Shown: positions 16,738 through 24,920 of the stretch, piece after piece
Numbering within the stretch: position 1 is the first letter of the stretch
Layout: the number at the start of each line of letters is the position of its first letter
Assembly: GCA_030457025.1 (NCBI GenBank)
Contig: JAKDSA010000001.1
Coordinates: 1 to 37,885 of the forward strand
Direction: 5' to 3'
Length of the DNA stretch: 37,885 nt
Source of the DNA: Brevibacterium sp.
GTDB lineage: Bacteria; Actinomycetota; Actinomycetes; Actinomycetales; Brevibacteriaceae
Translations under genes and position numbers: made by a program
Notes under the pieces: model-generated
What the model was told of the DNA's origin: nothing
Seen by the model: the letters and a program-made list of their open reading frames with translations, nothing else
Database searches by the model: none

Positions 16738-17382
16738 ATGCGTGAATCCGAACCCGAATCCCTCCGTGCCAAAAAAGCACGTCAGACGCGTCATGCGCTG
16801 CATGACGCGGCGATCACTCGGGTTCTCGATGAGGGACTCGAATGCGCAACGGTGGCGAACATCGCTGCCGACGTCGGCGTATCCACGCGAACGTTCTTCA
16901 ACTACTACGCGACGAAGGAAGACGCCATCGTCGGACTCGACGAGTCCAGTATCGACGCCACGCTGGTCGATGACTACGTCCACTCCGATTCGGGAGTGGA
17001 GAATCTGGCCGAGGACACTGCCCGTTTCGTCCGCGAGGTCCTGCTCATGGGGTCAGTGGATCCTAGTCTGCCGGCCAGGCGCAGGAAGCTGTTCGCTCGC
17101 TATCCGGAGCTGGTCAGCAAGCGCTTCGATCGGGCCGAGGCTCTTGAAGAGCTCGTGGCCGAACACGTGTTGGCGCGTCTGCGTTTCCTCGGGCAGGAGT
17201 TCTCCACTGAAGATTCGGCCTGGCGCAGCGCCAGGATGCTCACCCAACTGTGCCGGGTGCCCTTGAACCACGCGGGCCAGACGGTCAAGCGATCACCCGA
17301 ACGCATCGACGGCAAGACCGGCACGCAACCACTCTTCGAAGAATCATTGGGACTCTTCCTCAAGGTTCTGGACCGACTGTGA
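16738..17382 (+). CDS. TetR family transcriptional regulator
   Basis: A 214-residue repressor-type protein. The N-terminal HTH (about residues 20-65) reads TVANIAADVGVSTRTFFNYYATKEDAIVG, the classic TetR recognition helix. The C-terminal ligand domain is helical and unassigned. The start ATG at 16738 is preferred to a TTG at 16696, which lies inside the promoter and operator. It is directly followed by a DHA2 exporter gene, 11 bases away, so it most likely senses an exported compound and represses its own operon through the TTGCAT palindrome. Confidence 0.93.
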   Translation: MRESEPESLRAKKARQTRHALHDAAITRVLDEGLECATVANIAADVGVSTRTFFNYYATKEDAIVGLDESSIDATLVDDYVHSDSGVENLAEDTARFVREVLLMGSVDPSLPARRRKLFARYPELVSKRFDRAEALEELVAEHVLARLRFLGQEFSTEDSAWRSARMLTQLCRVPLNHAGQTVKRSPERIDGKTGTQPLFEESLGLFLKVLDRL

Positions 17383-17393
17383 CGAAGGCTGAA

Positions 17394-19139
17394 ATGAGAA
17401 GCAATCAAGGACTGAGGACCGGCGAGGTGCCGAAGGCCCCGGAAGACCGAAGCGAACCCGAGCAGATGAAGACATCTGCGATCATTCTGCTCTTCGTGGG
17501 ATTGATGATCGCCATGTTCATGTTCTCCCTCAACCAGACCGTGTTGGCGACCGCACTGCCGACGATCGTCGGTGAGCTCGACGGCGTCGACCAGATGCTG
17601 TGGGTGTCCACAGCGTTCATGCTCGCCTCGACGATCATGATGCCGATCTACGGCAAGGTCGGCGACCTGTTCGGGCGCAAGCCGCTCTTCATGTTCGCGA
17701 TCTGCTGCTTCCTGCTGGGCTCGGCCTTCGCGCTCATCGCGGGTGGCATGGCGACTCTCATCTTCGGCCGTGTGCTCCAAGGCATCGGCGGTGGCGGCAT
17801 GATGATCCTGTCTCAGTCCATCATCGCCTCGGTGGTCCCTGCTCGCGAACGCGGAAAGTACATGGGCATCATGGGCTCGGCCTTCGCCGTCTCCTCGGTC
17901 GCCGGTCCGCTCATCGGCGGGTGGCTGACAGAAGGACCCGGCTGGCGCTGGGCCTTCGCCATCAACTTTCCCCTCGGCATCATCGCTCTCTTCGCCGCCG
18001 CCATCTTCCTCAAGGTGCCCAAACGTGCCCATGGGCCGCGCCCGAAGATCGACGTCGTCGGCATGGCTCTGATCTCGATCGTCACCTCCTCCATCGTTCT
18101 CGTCTCCGCCTGGGGCGGGCATGACTACGAATGGGGCTCATGGCAGATCAATGGCCTCATCATCCTCGGCGTCCTCGCAATCGCCGGATTCATCATCGTC
18201 GAAAACAAGGTCAGTGAGCCGGTCATCCCGATGTCCCTGTTCAAGAACCGGGATTTCCTGCTGTGCACGATCGCAGGACTGTTCATCGGCGTCGGGATGT
18301 TCGGCGTCCTGTCCTACATGCCGACCTATCTGCAGATGGTGCACGGCATCGACGCAACAACGGCGGGACTGATGATGGTCCCGATGATGGGCACGATGCT
18401 CGTCTCCTCGACCCTCATCGGCTTCGTCGTCTCCCGCACTGGCAAGTACAAGAAGTATCCACTCATGGGCGTGCTGATCATGGCCGCCTCGCTGGTTCTG
18501 TTCTCTCAGCTCAAGGCCGAAAGCGCCCCCTGGGAGACCATGGGCTGCCTGGCCCTGCTTGGACTCGGGCTGGGCCTGAGCATGCAGACCCTCGTCCTCG
18601 TCGTCCAGAACGCATTCCCCGTCGCCATGGTCGGAACAGCGACAGCATCGAACAACTACTTCCGTCAGGTCGGTGCGACCCTGGGCATGGCCTTCATCGG
18701 GTCGGTCTTCACACAGCGCCTGATGGACAACATCAAGGAAGGGACGGGCGAGCTGGCGAAGGCCAATCCATCACAGCCGATGCCCGAGGTCTCCTCGACA
18801 GGTCTGACACCGCAGATCGTGGCCGATCTGCCCGAACCGCTGCACAACCTCATCATCACGTCCTACAACGACGCCTTGGTCCCGCTGTTCCTGTGGGTCG
18901 CACCTCTGGCAGTCCTCGGGTTCATCTTCCTGTGCTTCCTGCCCAACACGCCGCTGGCACAGACACTGAAGGCTGACCCTGTCAAACGTGAACTTGTGCC
19001 CGTCGGCGCCGGTTCGTCCGCAGCCCCGGTCGGCTCATCCGATAGTCTGGCAGTCAAGGCTAGCCTGAAGGAGACGACTGATGACGGTACTGACAATACT
19101 CAACGCCCCCGGGACCCAGATCCCCGATCAGCTCACTGA
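17394..19139 (+). CDS. MFS drug exporter, DHA2 (EmrB/QacA) family, 14 TM
   Basis: Proton-driven multidrug or metabolite exporter in the cytoplasmic membrane. The 581 residues give about 14 hydrophobic spans. Motifs include LNQTVLATALPTIVGEL in TM1 (Asn where many members have Asp), GKVGDLFGRK (motif A), GRVLQGIGGGGM, and GPLIGGWLTEGPGWRWAFAINFPLG (antiporter motif C plus the DHA2 loop). The start ATG at 17394 has GAAGG (17384-17388) upstream. A GTG at 17379 overlapping the tetR stop is the alternative. Its last 59 bases overlap the next gene in another frame, encoding a charged, non-conserved-looking tail. Regulation by the adjacent TetR is likely. Confidence 0.93.
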   Translation: MRSNQGLRTGEVPKAPEDRSEPEQMKTSAIILLFVGLMIAMFMFSLNQTVLATALPTIVGELDGVDQMLWVSTAFMLASTIMMPIYGKVGDLFGRKPLFMFAICCFLLGSAFALIAGGMATLIFGRVLQGIGGGGMMILSQSIIASVVPARERGKYMGIMGSAFAVSSVAGPLIGGWLTEGPGWRWAFAINFPLGIIALFAAAIFLKVPKRAHGPRPKIDVVGMALISIVTSSIVLVSAWGGHDYEWGSWQINGLIILGVLAIAGFIIVENKVSEPVIPMSLFKNRDFLLCTIAGLFIGVGMFGVLSYMPTYLQMVHGIDATTAGLMMVPMMGTMLVSSTLIGFVVSRTGKYKKYPLMGVLIMAASLVLFSQLKAESAPWETMGCLALLGLGLGLSMQTLVLVVQNAFPVAMVGTATASNNYFRQVGATLGMAFIGSVFTQRLMDNIKEGTGELAKANPSQPMPEVSSTGLTPQIVADLPEPLHNLIITSYNDALVPLFLWVAPLAVLGFIFLCFLPNTPLAQTLKADPVKRELVPVGAGSSAAPVGSSDSLAVKASLKETTDDGTDNTQRPRDPDPRSAH

Positions 19140-20046
19140 CCTTGGTCGGAGAGAGGACGTCGAACTTCGGATCGTCGAGGCGGAGGAACTGGGCTCCGCC
19201 CTCCCCGGCACCGATGTTCTCCTTCTCTGGGATTTCTTCTCACGAGCGCTGCGCAGCGAGTTCGGACACGCTGACAGCCTGAAGTGGATCCATGCGGCCG
19301 CAGCCGGGGTTGACTCACTGATCTTCGACGAGCTCTCCGCTTCGGAGGTTGTCGTCACGAACGCACGGGGCATCTTCGACCGGCCGATCGCCGAATTCGT
19401 GCTCAACTACATCCTTCTTCATGCGAAGAATTCGCTGCGATCCCTCGAAGACCAGCGGAATTCCCAGTGGAACCGTCGCTCGACGAAGAATCTGGCCGGG
19501 TCCCAGGCCATGATCGTCGGCACTGGTTCGATCGGCCGTGAGATCGCGAGGGTTCTGAATGCCCTCGACGTCAATGTCAGCGGAGCCGGCAGCCATGCTC
19601 GTACCGGGGATGCCGACTTCGGGACCGTCATCGACTCCGCACAGCTGAGCTCTCACCTGTCCGGAGTGGACTGGGTGATCAACATCGCGCCGCTGACGGA
19701 CAAGACGAAGAACTTCATCGACGCCGAGGTGTTCGCCGCCATGGAACCGAGCGCCTACTTCGTCAACGTCGGCAGGGGAGAAGCCGTAGTCACCCCCGAC
19801 CTCGTCGACGCGCTCGAGACCGGCCAGATCTCTGGTGCCGGCCTCGATGTCTTCGACGAAGAGCCGCTGCCGGCCGGCCACCCCTTGTGGCAGACTGACA
19901 ATGTCATCATCACCCCACACATGTCTGGCGACACCGACGGATGGCGCCTGCGCCTGGCCGACCAGTTCGTCGACCTGTTCGAGAAGTACATGGCAGGCGA
20001 GACGTTCCCACATACGGTGGACAAGGCAGCGGGATACGTGCGATGA
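19081..20046 (+). CDS. D-isomer specific 2-hydroxyacid dehydrogenase
   Basis: NAD(P)-dependent reductase/dehydrogenase of 2-keto/2-hydroxy acids. The 321 residues show a Rossmann GTGSIG (147-152) and the catalytic set Arg232 (VGRGE), Glu261 (DVFDEEPLP) and His280 (ITPHMSG). The protein is of the GhrA/short type, so glyoxylate or hydroxypyruvate is possible, but the substrate is not determinable here. The ATG at 19081 has AAGGAG (19068-19073), a strong SD, inside the 3' end of the exporter gene. The two overlap by 59 bases. Its stop overlaps the next start as ATGA. Co-transcription with a TetR-controlled exporter hints at an organic-acid or detoxification role. Confidence 0.93.
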   Translation: MTVLTILNAPGTQIPDQLTDLGRREDVELRIVEAEELGSALPGTDVLLLWDFFSRALRSEFGHADSLKWIHAAAAGVDSLIFDELSASEVVVTNARGIFDRPIAEFVLNYILLHAKNSLRSLEDQRNSQWNRRSTKNLAGSQAMIVGTGSIGREIARVLNALDVNVSGAGSHARTGDADFGTVIDSAQLSSHLSGVDWVINIAPLTDKTKNFIDAEVFAAMEPSAYFVNVGRGEAVVTPDLVDALETGQISGAGLDVFDEEPLPAGHPLWQTDNVIITPHMSGDTDGWRLRLADQFVDLFEKYMAGETFPHTVDKAAGYVR

Positions 20047-20642
20047 CCGAGAAGTCAGACCACGCTGCCCAGAGGGCGCTCCTTGCTCAGGTTCTCAGCG
20101 AACTCATTGCGGTGCGCAGGGCCCGGCTTCTGAGCATGCTGGTGTTGGCTCTTGCGATGCTCATCGCAGGTCTCGGCGCGGCGATGCAGGCGCAGGGGAC
20201 TCGGGTGGACACAGTCCTGCTGTTCTCCGCCTTCAGCCTCATCATGATCGGAATCGTGTGTGCGCTGGGCGCGATCGTCGCGTGGACGAGGATCAATCGG
20301 GACGTCCTCGACTCAGTCGCCGCAGCCAGACCGGCCCGCGCCCGCGCCCCCAGAAGCCGCAACGCGGGAATGGCCGTGGCGATCGGCTTCGCGGTTCTCG
20401 GGCTGCTGTTCGGGTGGATGTTGTTCTCGACGACACCGATCCTGGCAGTCGCTCTCGTCTTGGCGTGTGCCGTACTCGCCTGTCTGGGACCGATCTGGGC
20501 CAACGAACTCTCAAGCGCCGATGACCGGTTCGCCGTGATTCTCGACAGCGATGACGAGCTGGCCAGCCGGTTCCGCAGCTACACCCCGATCTGGCTCCAC
20601 GACGCGATGGAGAATGAGAAGGCGGGTCAGGACAGGGTCTGA
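20043..20642 (+). CDS. Hypothetical four-TM membrane protein
   Basis: Not recognised. The 199-residue protein has an N-terminal amphipathic/basic stretch (LIAVRRARLL), TM spans at about 29-49, 57-80, 109-128 and 132-151, a Pro/Arg/Ala-rich cytosolic loop (PARARAPRSR), and an acidic soluble C-terminus (DDRFAVILDSDDELASRF). The ATGA overlap with the dehydrogenase gene fixes the start and indicates coupling. It is last in the TetR-exporter-dehydrogenase operon and precedes a strong terminator. It may be a small accessory membrane protein. No catalytic motif is seen. Confidence 0.75.
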   Translation: MTEKSDHAAQRALLAQVLSELIAVRRARLLSMLVLALAMLIAGLGAAMQAQGTRVDTVLLFSAFSLIMIGIVCALGAIVAWTRINRDVLDSVAAARPARARAPRSRNAGMAVAIGFAVLGLLFGWMLFSTTPILAVALVLACAVLACLGPIWANELSSADDRFAVILDSDDELASRFRSYTPIWLHDAMENEKAGQDRV

Positions 20643-20697
20643 TCGGGGAAGTTCGTACCCGATCGTGCACAGACAGCTAAGCACACACCGACAGCGA

Positions 20698-20728
20698 AGC
20701 GCCCGCAGCAATTCAAGCTGCGGGCGCT
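20698..20728. terminator. Strong bidirectional terminator hairpin
   Basis: AGCGCCCGCAGC (20698-20709) and GCTGCGGGCGCT (20717-20728) are perfect 12-bp arms around a seven-base A/T-rich loop. It separates the plus-strand TetR operon from the minus-strand GAPDH gene. Confidence 0.9.
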
Positions 20729-20761
20729 GCGGCATGCGATCAGCGGATCGAACCGATCACC

Positions 20762-22189
20762 TCAGGGGAAGGCCGGAACGTCGACCCCTGCCATCTTCGC
20801 CACACAGCGGATGACCTGACAGCTGTAGCCGAACTCGTTGTCGTACCAGACATAGACGACGACACGGTCATCATCGACGATCGTGGCCAGACCATCAACA
20901 ACACCGGCTCGCTTCGAACCGACGAGGTCGCTGGAGACGAGCTCGGGGGAGGAGACGTAGTCGATCTGATTGCGCAGCTGCGAATTCATCGAGGTCTCAC
21001 GGAGGAAGGCGTTGAGCTCCTCAACGCTCGTGACGTTCTCGAGATTGAGGTTGAGGATCGCCATCGACACGTTGGGTGTGGGCACACGGATTGCATTGCC
21101 CGAGAGCTTGCCTTTGAGCTCAGGCAGGGCCTTCGCCACAGCCTTGGCCGCTCCGGTCTCCGTGAGCACCATGTTGAGGCCGGCAGCACGGCCGCGACGG
21201 GAGCCCTTGTGGAAGTTGTCGATGAGGTTCTGGTCGTTGGTGAACGAGTGAACCGTCTCGACATGACCATTGCGGACCCCATACTTGTCGTGGAGGGCCT
21301 TGAGCACCGGGGTGATCGCGTTGGTGGTGCACGATGCTGCTGACATCACGGTGTCGTCATCGAGGATGGCCGCATCATTGACACCGTAGACGATGTTCTT
21401 GACGTCGCCCTTGCCCGGAGCAGTGAGGATGACCTTCGAGGCACCGGGGCACTCCAGGTGCTTGGACAGGCCCTCCTCGTCACGCCATTTGCCCGTGTTG
21501 TCGACGATGACCGCATCGTTGATTCCGTATTCGGTGTAGTCGACCTGCGAGGGATCGTTGGAGTAGATGACCTGGATCAGCGTGCCGTTGGCCTGGATCG
21601 TGCTGGCCTCTTCATCGACAACGATGGTGCCGTCGAAATTGCCGTGCACGGAGTCGCGTCGCAGCAGTGAGGCACGCTTGATGATGTCATCATCGCTGCC
21701 CTTGCGGACGACGATCGCACGCAGACGCATACCGGCGCCGCCTGCACGATCGATGAGGATGCGGGCCAGCAGACGGCCGATGCGGCCGAAGCCGTAGAGC
21801 ACGATGTCGCGAGCTGTGCCGTCTTCGCCATTGGTGCCTGCGACCGACGCGAGCTCCGTGGACACGAAGTCCTCGACGGAGTCGGACTGTTCCTGCTGCT
21901 TCTGGATGAGACGCCCCAAGTCGATCCGGGTGGGACCCAGGTCGAGTTCGGTCAGGGCTCGTACGATCCTGAGAGTCACTTCGATGTCGAGTTCCTCGCC
22001 GAGGAAGTGGCGGGCATAGCGGTGAGCCTTGATCATCCCGATCACCGACTTGTTCAGCAGCGAACGGCCGAACAGTGTCAGCACCACATCGTTCTCGCGG
22101 TACAGGCGTCCGGTCAATGGTATGAGTTCTTCGGCGGCAGTCTGCTTGTTCGCCCATTCGTTCAGGCGAGCCGTCGTTGCGTCAGTCAA
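20762..22189 (-). CDS. gap: Glyceraldehyde-3-phosphate dehydrogenase, long actinobacterial form
   Basis: Interconverts glyceraldehyde-3-phosphate and 1,3-bisphosphoglycerate. At 475 residues it is much longer than the 330-residue glycolytic GAPDH, because of an N-terminal helical extension of about 125 residues before the Rossmann GFGRIGR (133-139). The active-site Cys287 is in SAASCTTNAITP. This is the GapB/GapX type known from Corynebacterium, there linked to gluconeogenesis and NADP use; that role is inferred. The start is TTG at 22189 with GAGGAG (22199-22204) nine bases upstream. No ATG/GTG fits, and upstream sequence in the same frame does not look coding. The YihY-family gene ends 53 bases upstream on the same strand. 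Confidence 0.93.
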   Translation of the reverse strand: MTDATTARLNEWANKQTAAEELIPLTGRLYRENDVVLTLFGRSLLNKSVIGMIKAHRYARHFLGEELDIEVTLRIVRALTELDLGPTRIDLGRLIQKQQEQSDSVEDFVSTELASVAGTNGEDGTARDIVLYGFGRIGRLLARILIDRAGGAGMRLRAIVVRKGSDDDIIKRASLLRRDSVHGNFDGTIVVDEEASTIQANGTLIQVIYSNDPSQVDYTEYGINDAVIVDNTGKWRDEEGLSKHLECPGASKVILTAPGKGDVKNIVYGVNDAAILDDDTVMSAASCTTNAITPVLKALHDKYGVRNGHVETVHSFTNDQNLIDNFHKGSRRGRAAGLNMVLTETGAAKAVAKALPELKGKLSGNAIRVPTPNVSMAILNLNLENVTSVEELNAFLRETSMNSQLRNQIDYVSSPELVSSDLVGSKRAGVVDGLATIVDDDRVVVYVWYDNEFGYSCQVIRCVAKMAGVDVPAFP

Positions 22190-22242
22190 AGGTCGTGTCT
22201 CCTCGGTCAGTTGGCGAATTCTCGTCCAGTCTATCGCTTCGC

Positions 22243-23283
22243 CTACTCGCGTTTCGTCTGGTGTTCGTCGAGGCGTCGGAATCCGAGCAGCGTGAGTGCG
22301 ACGATGCCCGCGCCGGCCAGCAGCGCGCCGAGGCTCTGGGCCTGGACTTTGGGCTCGACGAAGCGGTACTCGGGTGACGAGTCCTCCGGCGGACGGGGTG
22401 GCTGTGCAGTCCCGATCCAGGCTGCGACGAAGAGGATGATTCGGGCGAAGATATTCATCGTCAGCATGATCGCAATGATCGAACCGAAGACGCCCGCGGC
22501 CTTGTTGCCGGAGAAGATCTCGACGAGGACAGTGGCCAGATTGAGCAGGATCGTGAATGCTGCAGCACCGAGGAGTGAGCCTCTGATCTTGGCTCTCTTG
22601 CCCACCGGATGATCGGGCAGCATGGTGAACAGGAACATGAAGATCAGCCACGCGGCACCGAGCGTGATGATGAACGGAACGATTCTCAACAGGCTCGATG
22701 CCCACCCGCCGAGGTTGAGTGTCTCACTGATGACTGAGCCCAGGCCGGTGCCGACGATAGTCAGCGCCACGGTGAGCAGCAGGCCGATGATGAGCCCCAG
22801 GAGGGTGAGTACGTTGTTGAGGATCTTCTTGATGAAGGACTGGTCGGGGACCACATCGTCGAAGTCCGCGTGCAGTTGAGCTCGCACGGCGGCACCGAGG
22901 TTGCCGATGAATCCCTGCCCTGTGTAGAGGGCGGAGAGAATGGCGATGATGCCGACCGACTGCCAGCTGGTGAGGAACTCCTCGAGCTGTTCGGTCAGGG
23001 ACGAATTCCCGCCGATGTTCGATTCGATCTGCTCGACGACGACCGGAAGCAGGTCCGGACGCACAACGTCGAGGACGAAACCCAGACTTGCGAAGGTGAA
23101 CATGGCGATCGGCATAACCGCGAGGACCAAGAAGTAGGTGATTGCCGCGCCGAACTGCTTGCCCAACCGCTCGCCGAATCGTTTGACGGCCCGCATGAGA
23201 TGGGCGGGCCCCGGCTGAGAGATGGCGTTGTGGCCGACTTCGACGACGGTGTTGCGTGAGGCCAGTACTTTGGCTGGTGCCAC
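22243..23283 (-). CDS. YihY/BrkB family inner-membrane protein
   Basis: Polytopic membrane protein of 346 residues, with about six spans after a cytosolic N-terminus and a seventh near the C-terminal end. It shows family features such as FGAAITYFLVLAVMPIAMFTFASLG, SALYTGQGFIGNLGAAVRAQ and GSLLGAAAFTILLNLATVLV. Function is not established (once misnamed RNase BN). The start GTG at 23283 has AAGGAG (23290-23295) six bases upstream. The frame is open further upstream but that part lacks an SD. It is probably co-transcribed with gap. It is divergent from the dedA remnant across about 100 bases. Confidence 0.9.
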   Translation of the reverse strand: MAPAKVLASRNTVVEVGHNAISQPGPAHLMRAVKRFGERLGKQFGAAITYFLVLAVMPIAMFTFASLGFVLDVVRPDLLPVVVEQIESNIGGNSSLTEQLEEFLTSWQSVGIIAILSALYTGQGFIGNLGAAVRAQLHADFDDVVPDQSFIKKILNNVLTLLGLIIGLLLTVALTIVGTGLGSVISETLNLGGWASSLLRIVPFIITLGAAWLIFMFLFTMLPDHPVGKRAKIRGSLLGAAAFTILLNLATVLVEIFSGNKAAGVFGSIIAIMLTMNIFARIILFVAAWIGTAQPPRPPEDSSPEYRFVEPKVQAQSLGALLAGAGIVALTLLGFRRLDEHQTKRE

Positions 23284-23384
23284 TTCGTGCTCCTTCGATC
23301 TTGACCCGCAGATGTCTGTTTCAACACTATCCTCTGGGAACGCCCTGAGTGCGAAGGGCCGCGCCTCAATCCAGACTTTTGACC

Positions 23385-23800
23385 ATGCTGGCACTGTTTT
23401 CGACAGTCCAGCCCGCCGATCTGATCATGTCCTCAGGTTCCGGGCCCGCGAAGAACCTCAGCGGATTCTCCGGCTGGGCTGTCACGCTCATGGAGGCGCT
23501 GGGTCCGCTCGGAGTCGGCTTCTCGGTCTGCATGGACACCATCTTCCCGCCCATCCTCAGCGAATTGGTGTTGCCGCTGGCGGGCTTCACCGCCAGCCAG
23601 GCTGACCACTGCAGGAAGTGCGGTATGGAACACCATCCTCATCGTTGCAGGCGTCTATATCGGCCAGAACTGGTCGGTCGTGGAGGCCTACGCAGGTTAC
23701 TTCCAGACGCTGGTCATCGTGGCCGTGGTCGTCTTCGTCGCCGTATGGATCGTACTCACGGTGCGCAAACGCCGACGTTCCAAGGCTGCGGCCCGCACCA
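23385..23800 (+). pseudogene. DedA family membrane protein remnant with internal deletion and frameshift
   Basis: The N-terminal piece (from ATG 23385) reads LMEALGPLGVGFSVCMDTIFPPILSE and LPLAGFTASQ, the DedA start, with IPSE changed to ILSE. Only 14 bases later (23614), in another frame, the DedA C-terminus resumes: GSAVWN, ILIVAGVYIGQNWSVVEAY, then a last TM and KRRRSK. The roughly 100-115 residues that normally lie between (the re-entrant and amphipathic core with the catalytic-like Arg and Gly) are missing. After KRRRSK no stop appears and the frame runs into the opposite-strand GST gene. DedA proteins are undecaprenyl-phosphate or phospholipid flippases. This copy cannot make one. Confidence 0.8.
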
Positions 23801-24838
23801 TCACAGCCAGGCCGCAGCGGTGTGTTGTTCCGGAACTTCCTCGCCGGGGCGGACGGGACCGGGGGCCGTGCCCTCGCCGAAGGGCGATCCGCCCAGCTTC
23901 TCCCGACCGTGAGGCGAGAGCCAGCCAGCGAGATCGGGGCCCTTGGGGACGATCTGCGTCGGGTTCACATCGACGTGGACGATGTAGTAGTGCTGTTTGA
24001 TCTGCGTGAAGTCCACGGTGTCGCCGAAGCCCGGGGTCTGGTAGAGATCGCGTGCATAGCCCCAGAGATTTTCGAAGTCGCGCAGAGTCTGTCGATTGCA
24101 CTTGAAATGGCCGAAGTAGACCGGGTCGAAGCGAACCAGAGTGGTGAATAGACGGACATCTGCCTCGGTGATGGAGCTTCCCATAAGGAACCGAGAACGG
24201 CTCAGGCGTTCCTCAATGGTGTCCAGGGCAGCGAACAGGCGATCGAAGGCAGCCTCGTAGGCTTCCTGGGAACCAGCGAATCCGCAGCGGTAGACGCCGT
24301 TGTTGATCTCGGTGTAGATCAGGCGCATGACCTTCTCCATCTCCTCCCGAGACTCCTCGGGCCACAGGTTCGGCGCACCCTCTCTGTGATACTGCTTCCA
24401 CTGGGTGGAGAAGTCCTCGGTGATCTGGGGGAAGTCGTTCGTCACCACAGCACCGCTTGCAATATCGACCATGGCAGGCACGGTGATTCCGCGCGGGTAG
24501 TCGGGGAACCGCGCGAAGAATGCCTGTTGCAGACGTTCGATGCCCAGGATCGGATCCACACCGCCGGGATCGAGGTCGAAGGTCCACGACCTCTCGTCAT
24601 GTGTGGGTCCCGGCAAACCGATCGAGATGACGTTCTCGAGCCCAAGCAGTCGGCGCACGATGATCGTCCGATTCGCCCACGGGCAGGCGCGAGCGGCGAT
24701 GAGCCGGTAACGGCCGGGCTCGACCGGCCACTGTGAGTCAGGATCGGCGAGGATCCGATCTTCGATGTAGTTCGTATCCCGAGTGAATGCCTCACCCTTG
24801 GCCACGTAGCTGTTCATCTTGCTGCCGTCATCGGACAT
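23801..24838 (-). CDS. Xi-class glutathione S-transferase / glutathionyl-hydroquinone reductase family
   Basis: Cytosolic thioredoxin-fold enzyme of 345 residues. The catalytic motif is Cys52-Pro-Trp-Ala in AARACPWANR, followed by the Xi-class block LPGPTHDERSWTF, VPAMVD and TNDFPQITEDF, and a C-terminal helical domain (EADVRLFTTLVRFDPVYFGHFKCN). Family members (YqjG, Ecm4, PcpF) remove thiol adducts from quinones. Most Actinobacteria use mycothiol rather than glutathione, so the true co-substrate may be mycothiol; that is inference. The ATG at 24838 has AAGGAG six bases upstream. The acyl-CoA ligase gene ends 82 bases upstream on the same strand. Confidence 0.92.
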   Translation of the reverse strand: MSDDGSKMNSYVAKGEAFTRDTNYIEDRILADPDSQWPVEPGRYRLIAARACPWANRTIIVRRLLGLENVISIGLPGPTHDERSWTFDLDPGGVDPILGIERLQQAFFARFPDYPRGITVPAMVDIASGAVVTNDFPQITEDFSTQWKQYHREGAPNLWPEESREEMEKVMRLIYTEINNGVYRCGFAGSQEAYEAAFDRLFAALDTIEERLSRSRFLMGSSITEADVRLFTTLVRFDPVYFGHFKCNRQTLRDFENLWGYARDLYQTPGFGDTVDFTQIKQHYYIVHVDVNPTQIVPKGPDLAGWLSPHGREKLGGSPFGEGTAPGPVRPGEEVPEQHTAAAWL

Positions 24839-24920
24839 GATGTTCTCCTTCGCAAAAGGGCCTCATCGGCCGCGCTGAGTCCCAGCCTACGTCTCACCAT
24901 CACAGTTCGCGGCAGGCTGG

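Noticed and set aside
14734..16983. 749-codon minus-strand open frame opposite dnaG
   Set aside because: It lies opposite a certain DNA primase gene and has no recognisable motif.
22190..22705. N-terminal extension of the GAPDH frame
   Set aside because: It is the shadow of the YihY-family gene in another frame. TTG 22189 has a good SD and matches GapB-type length.
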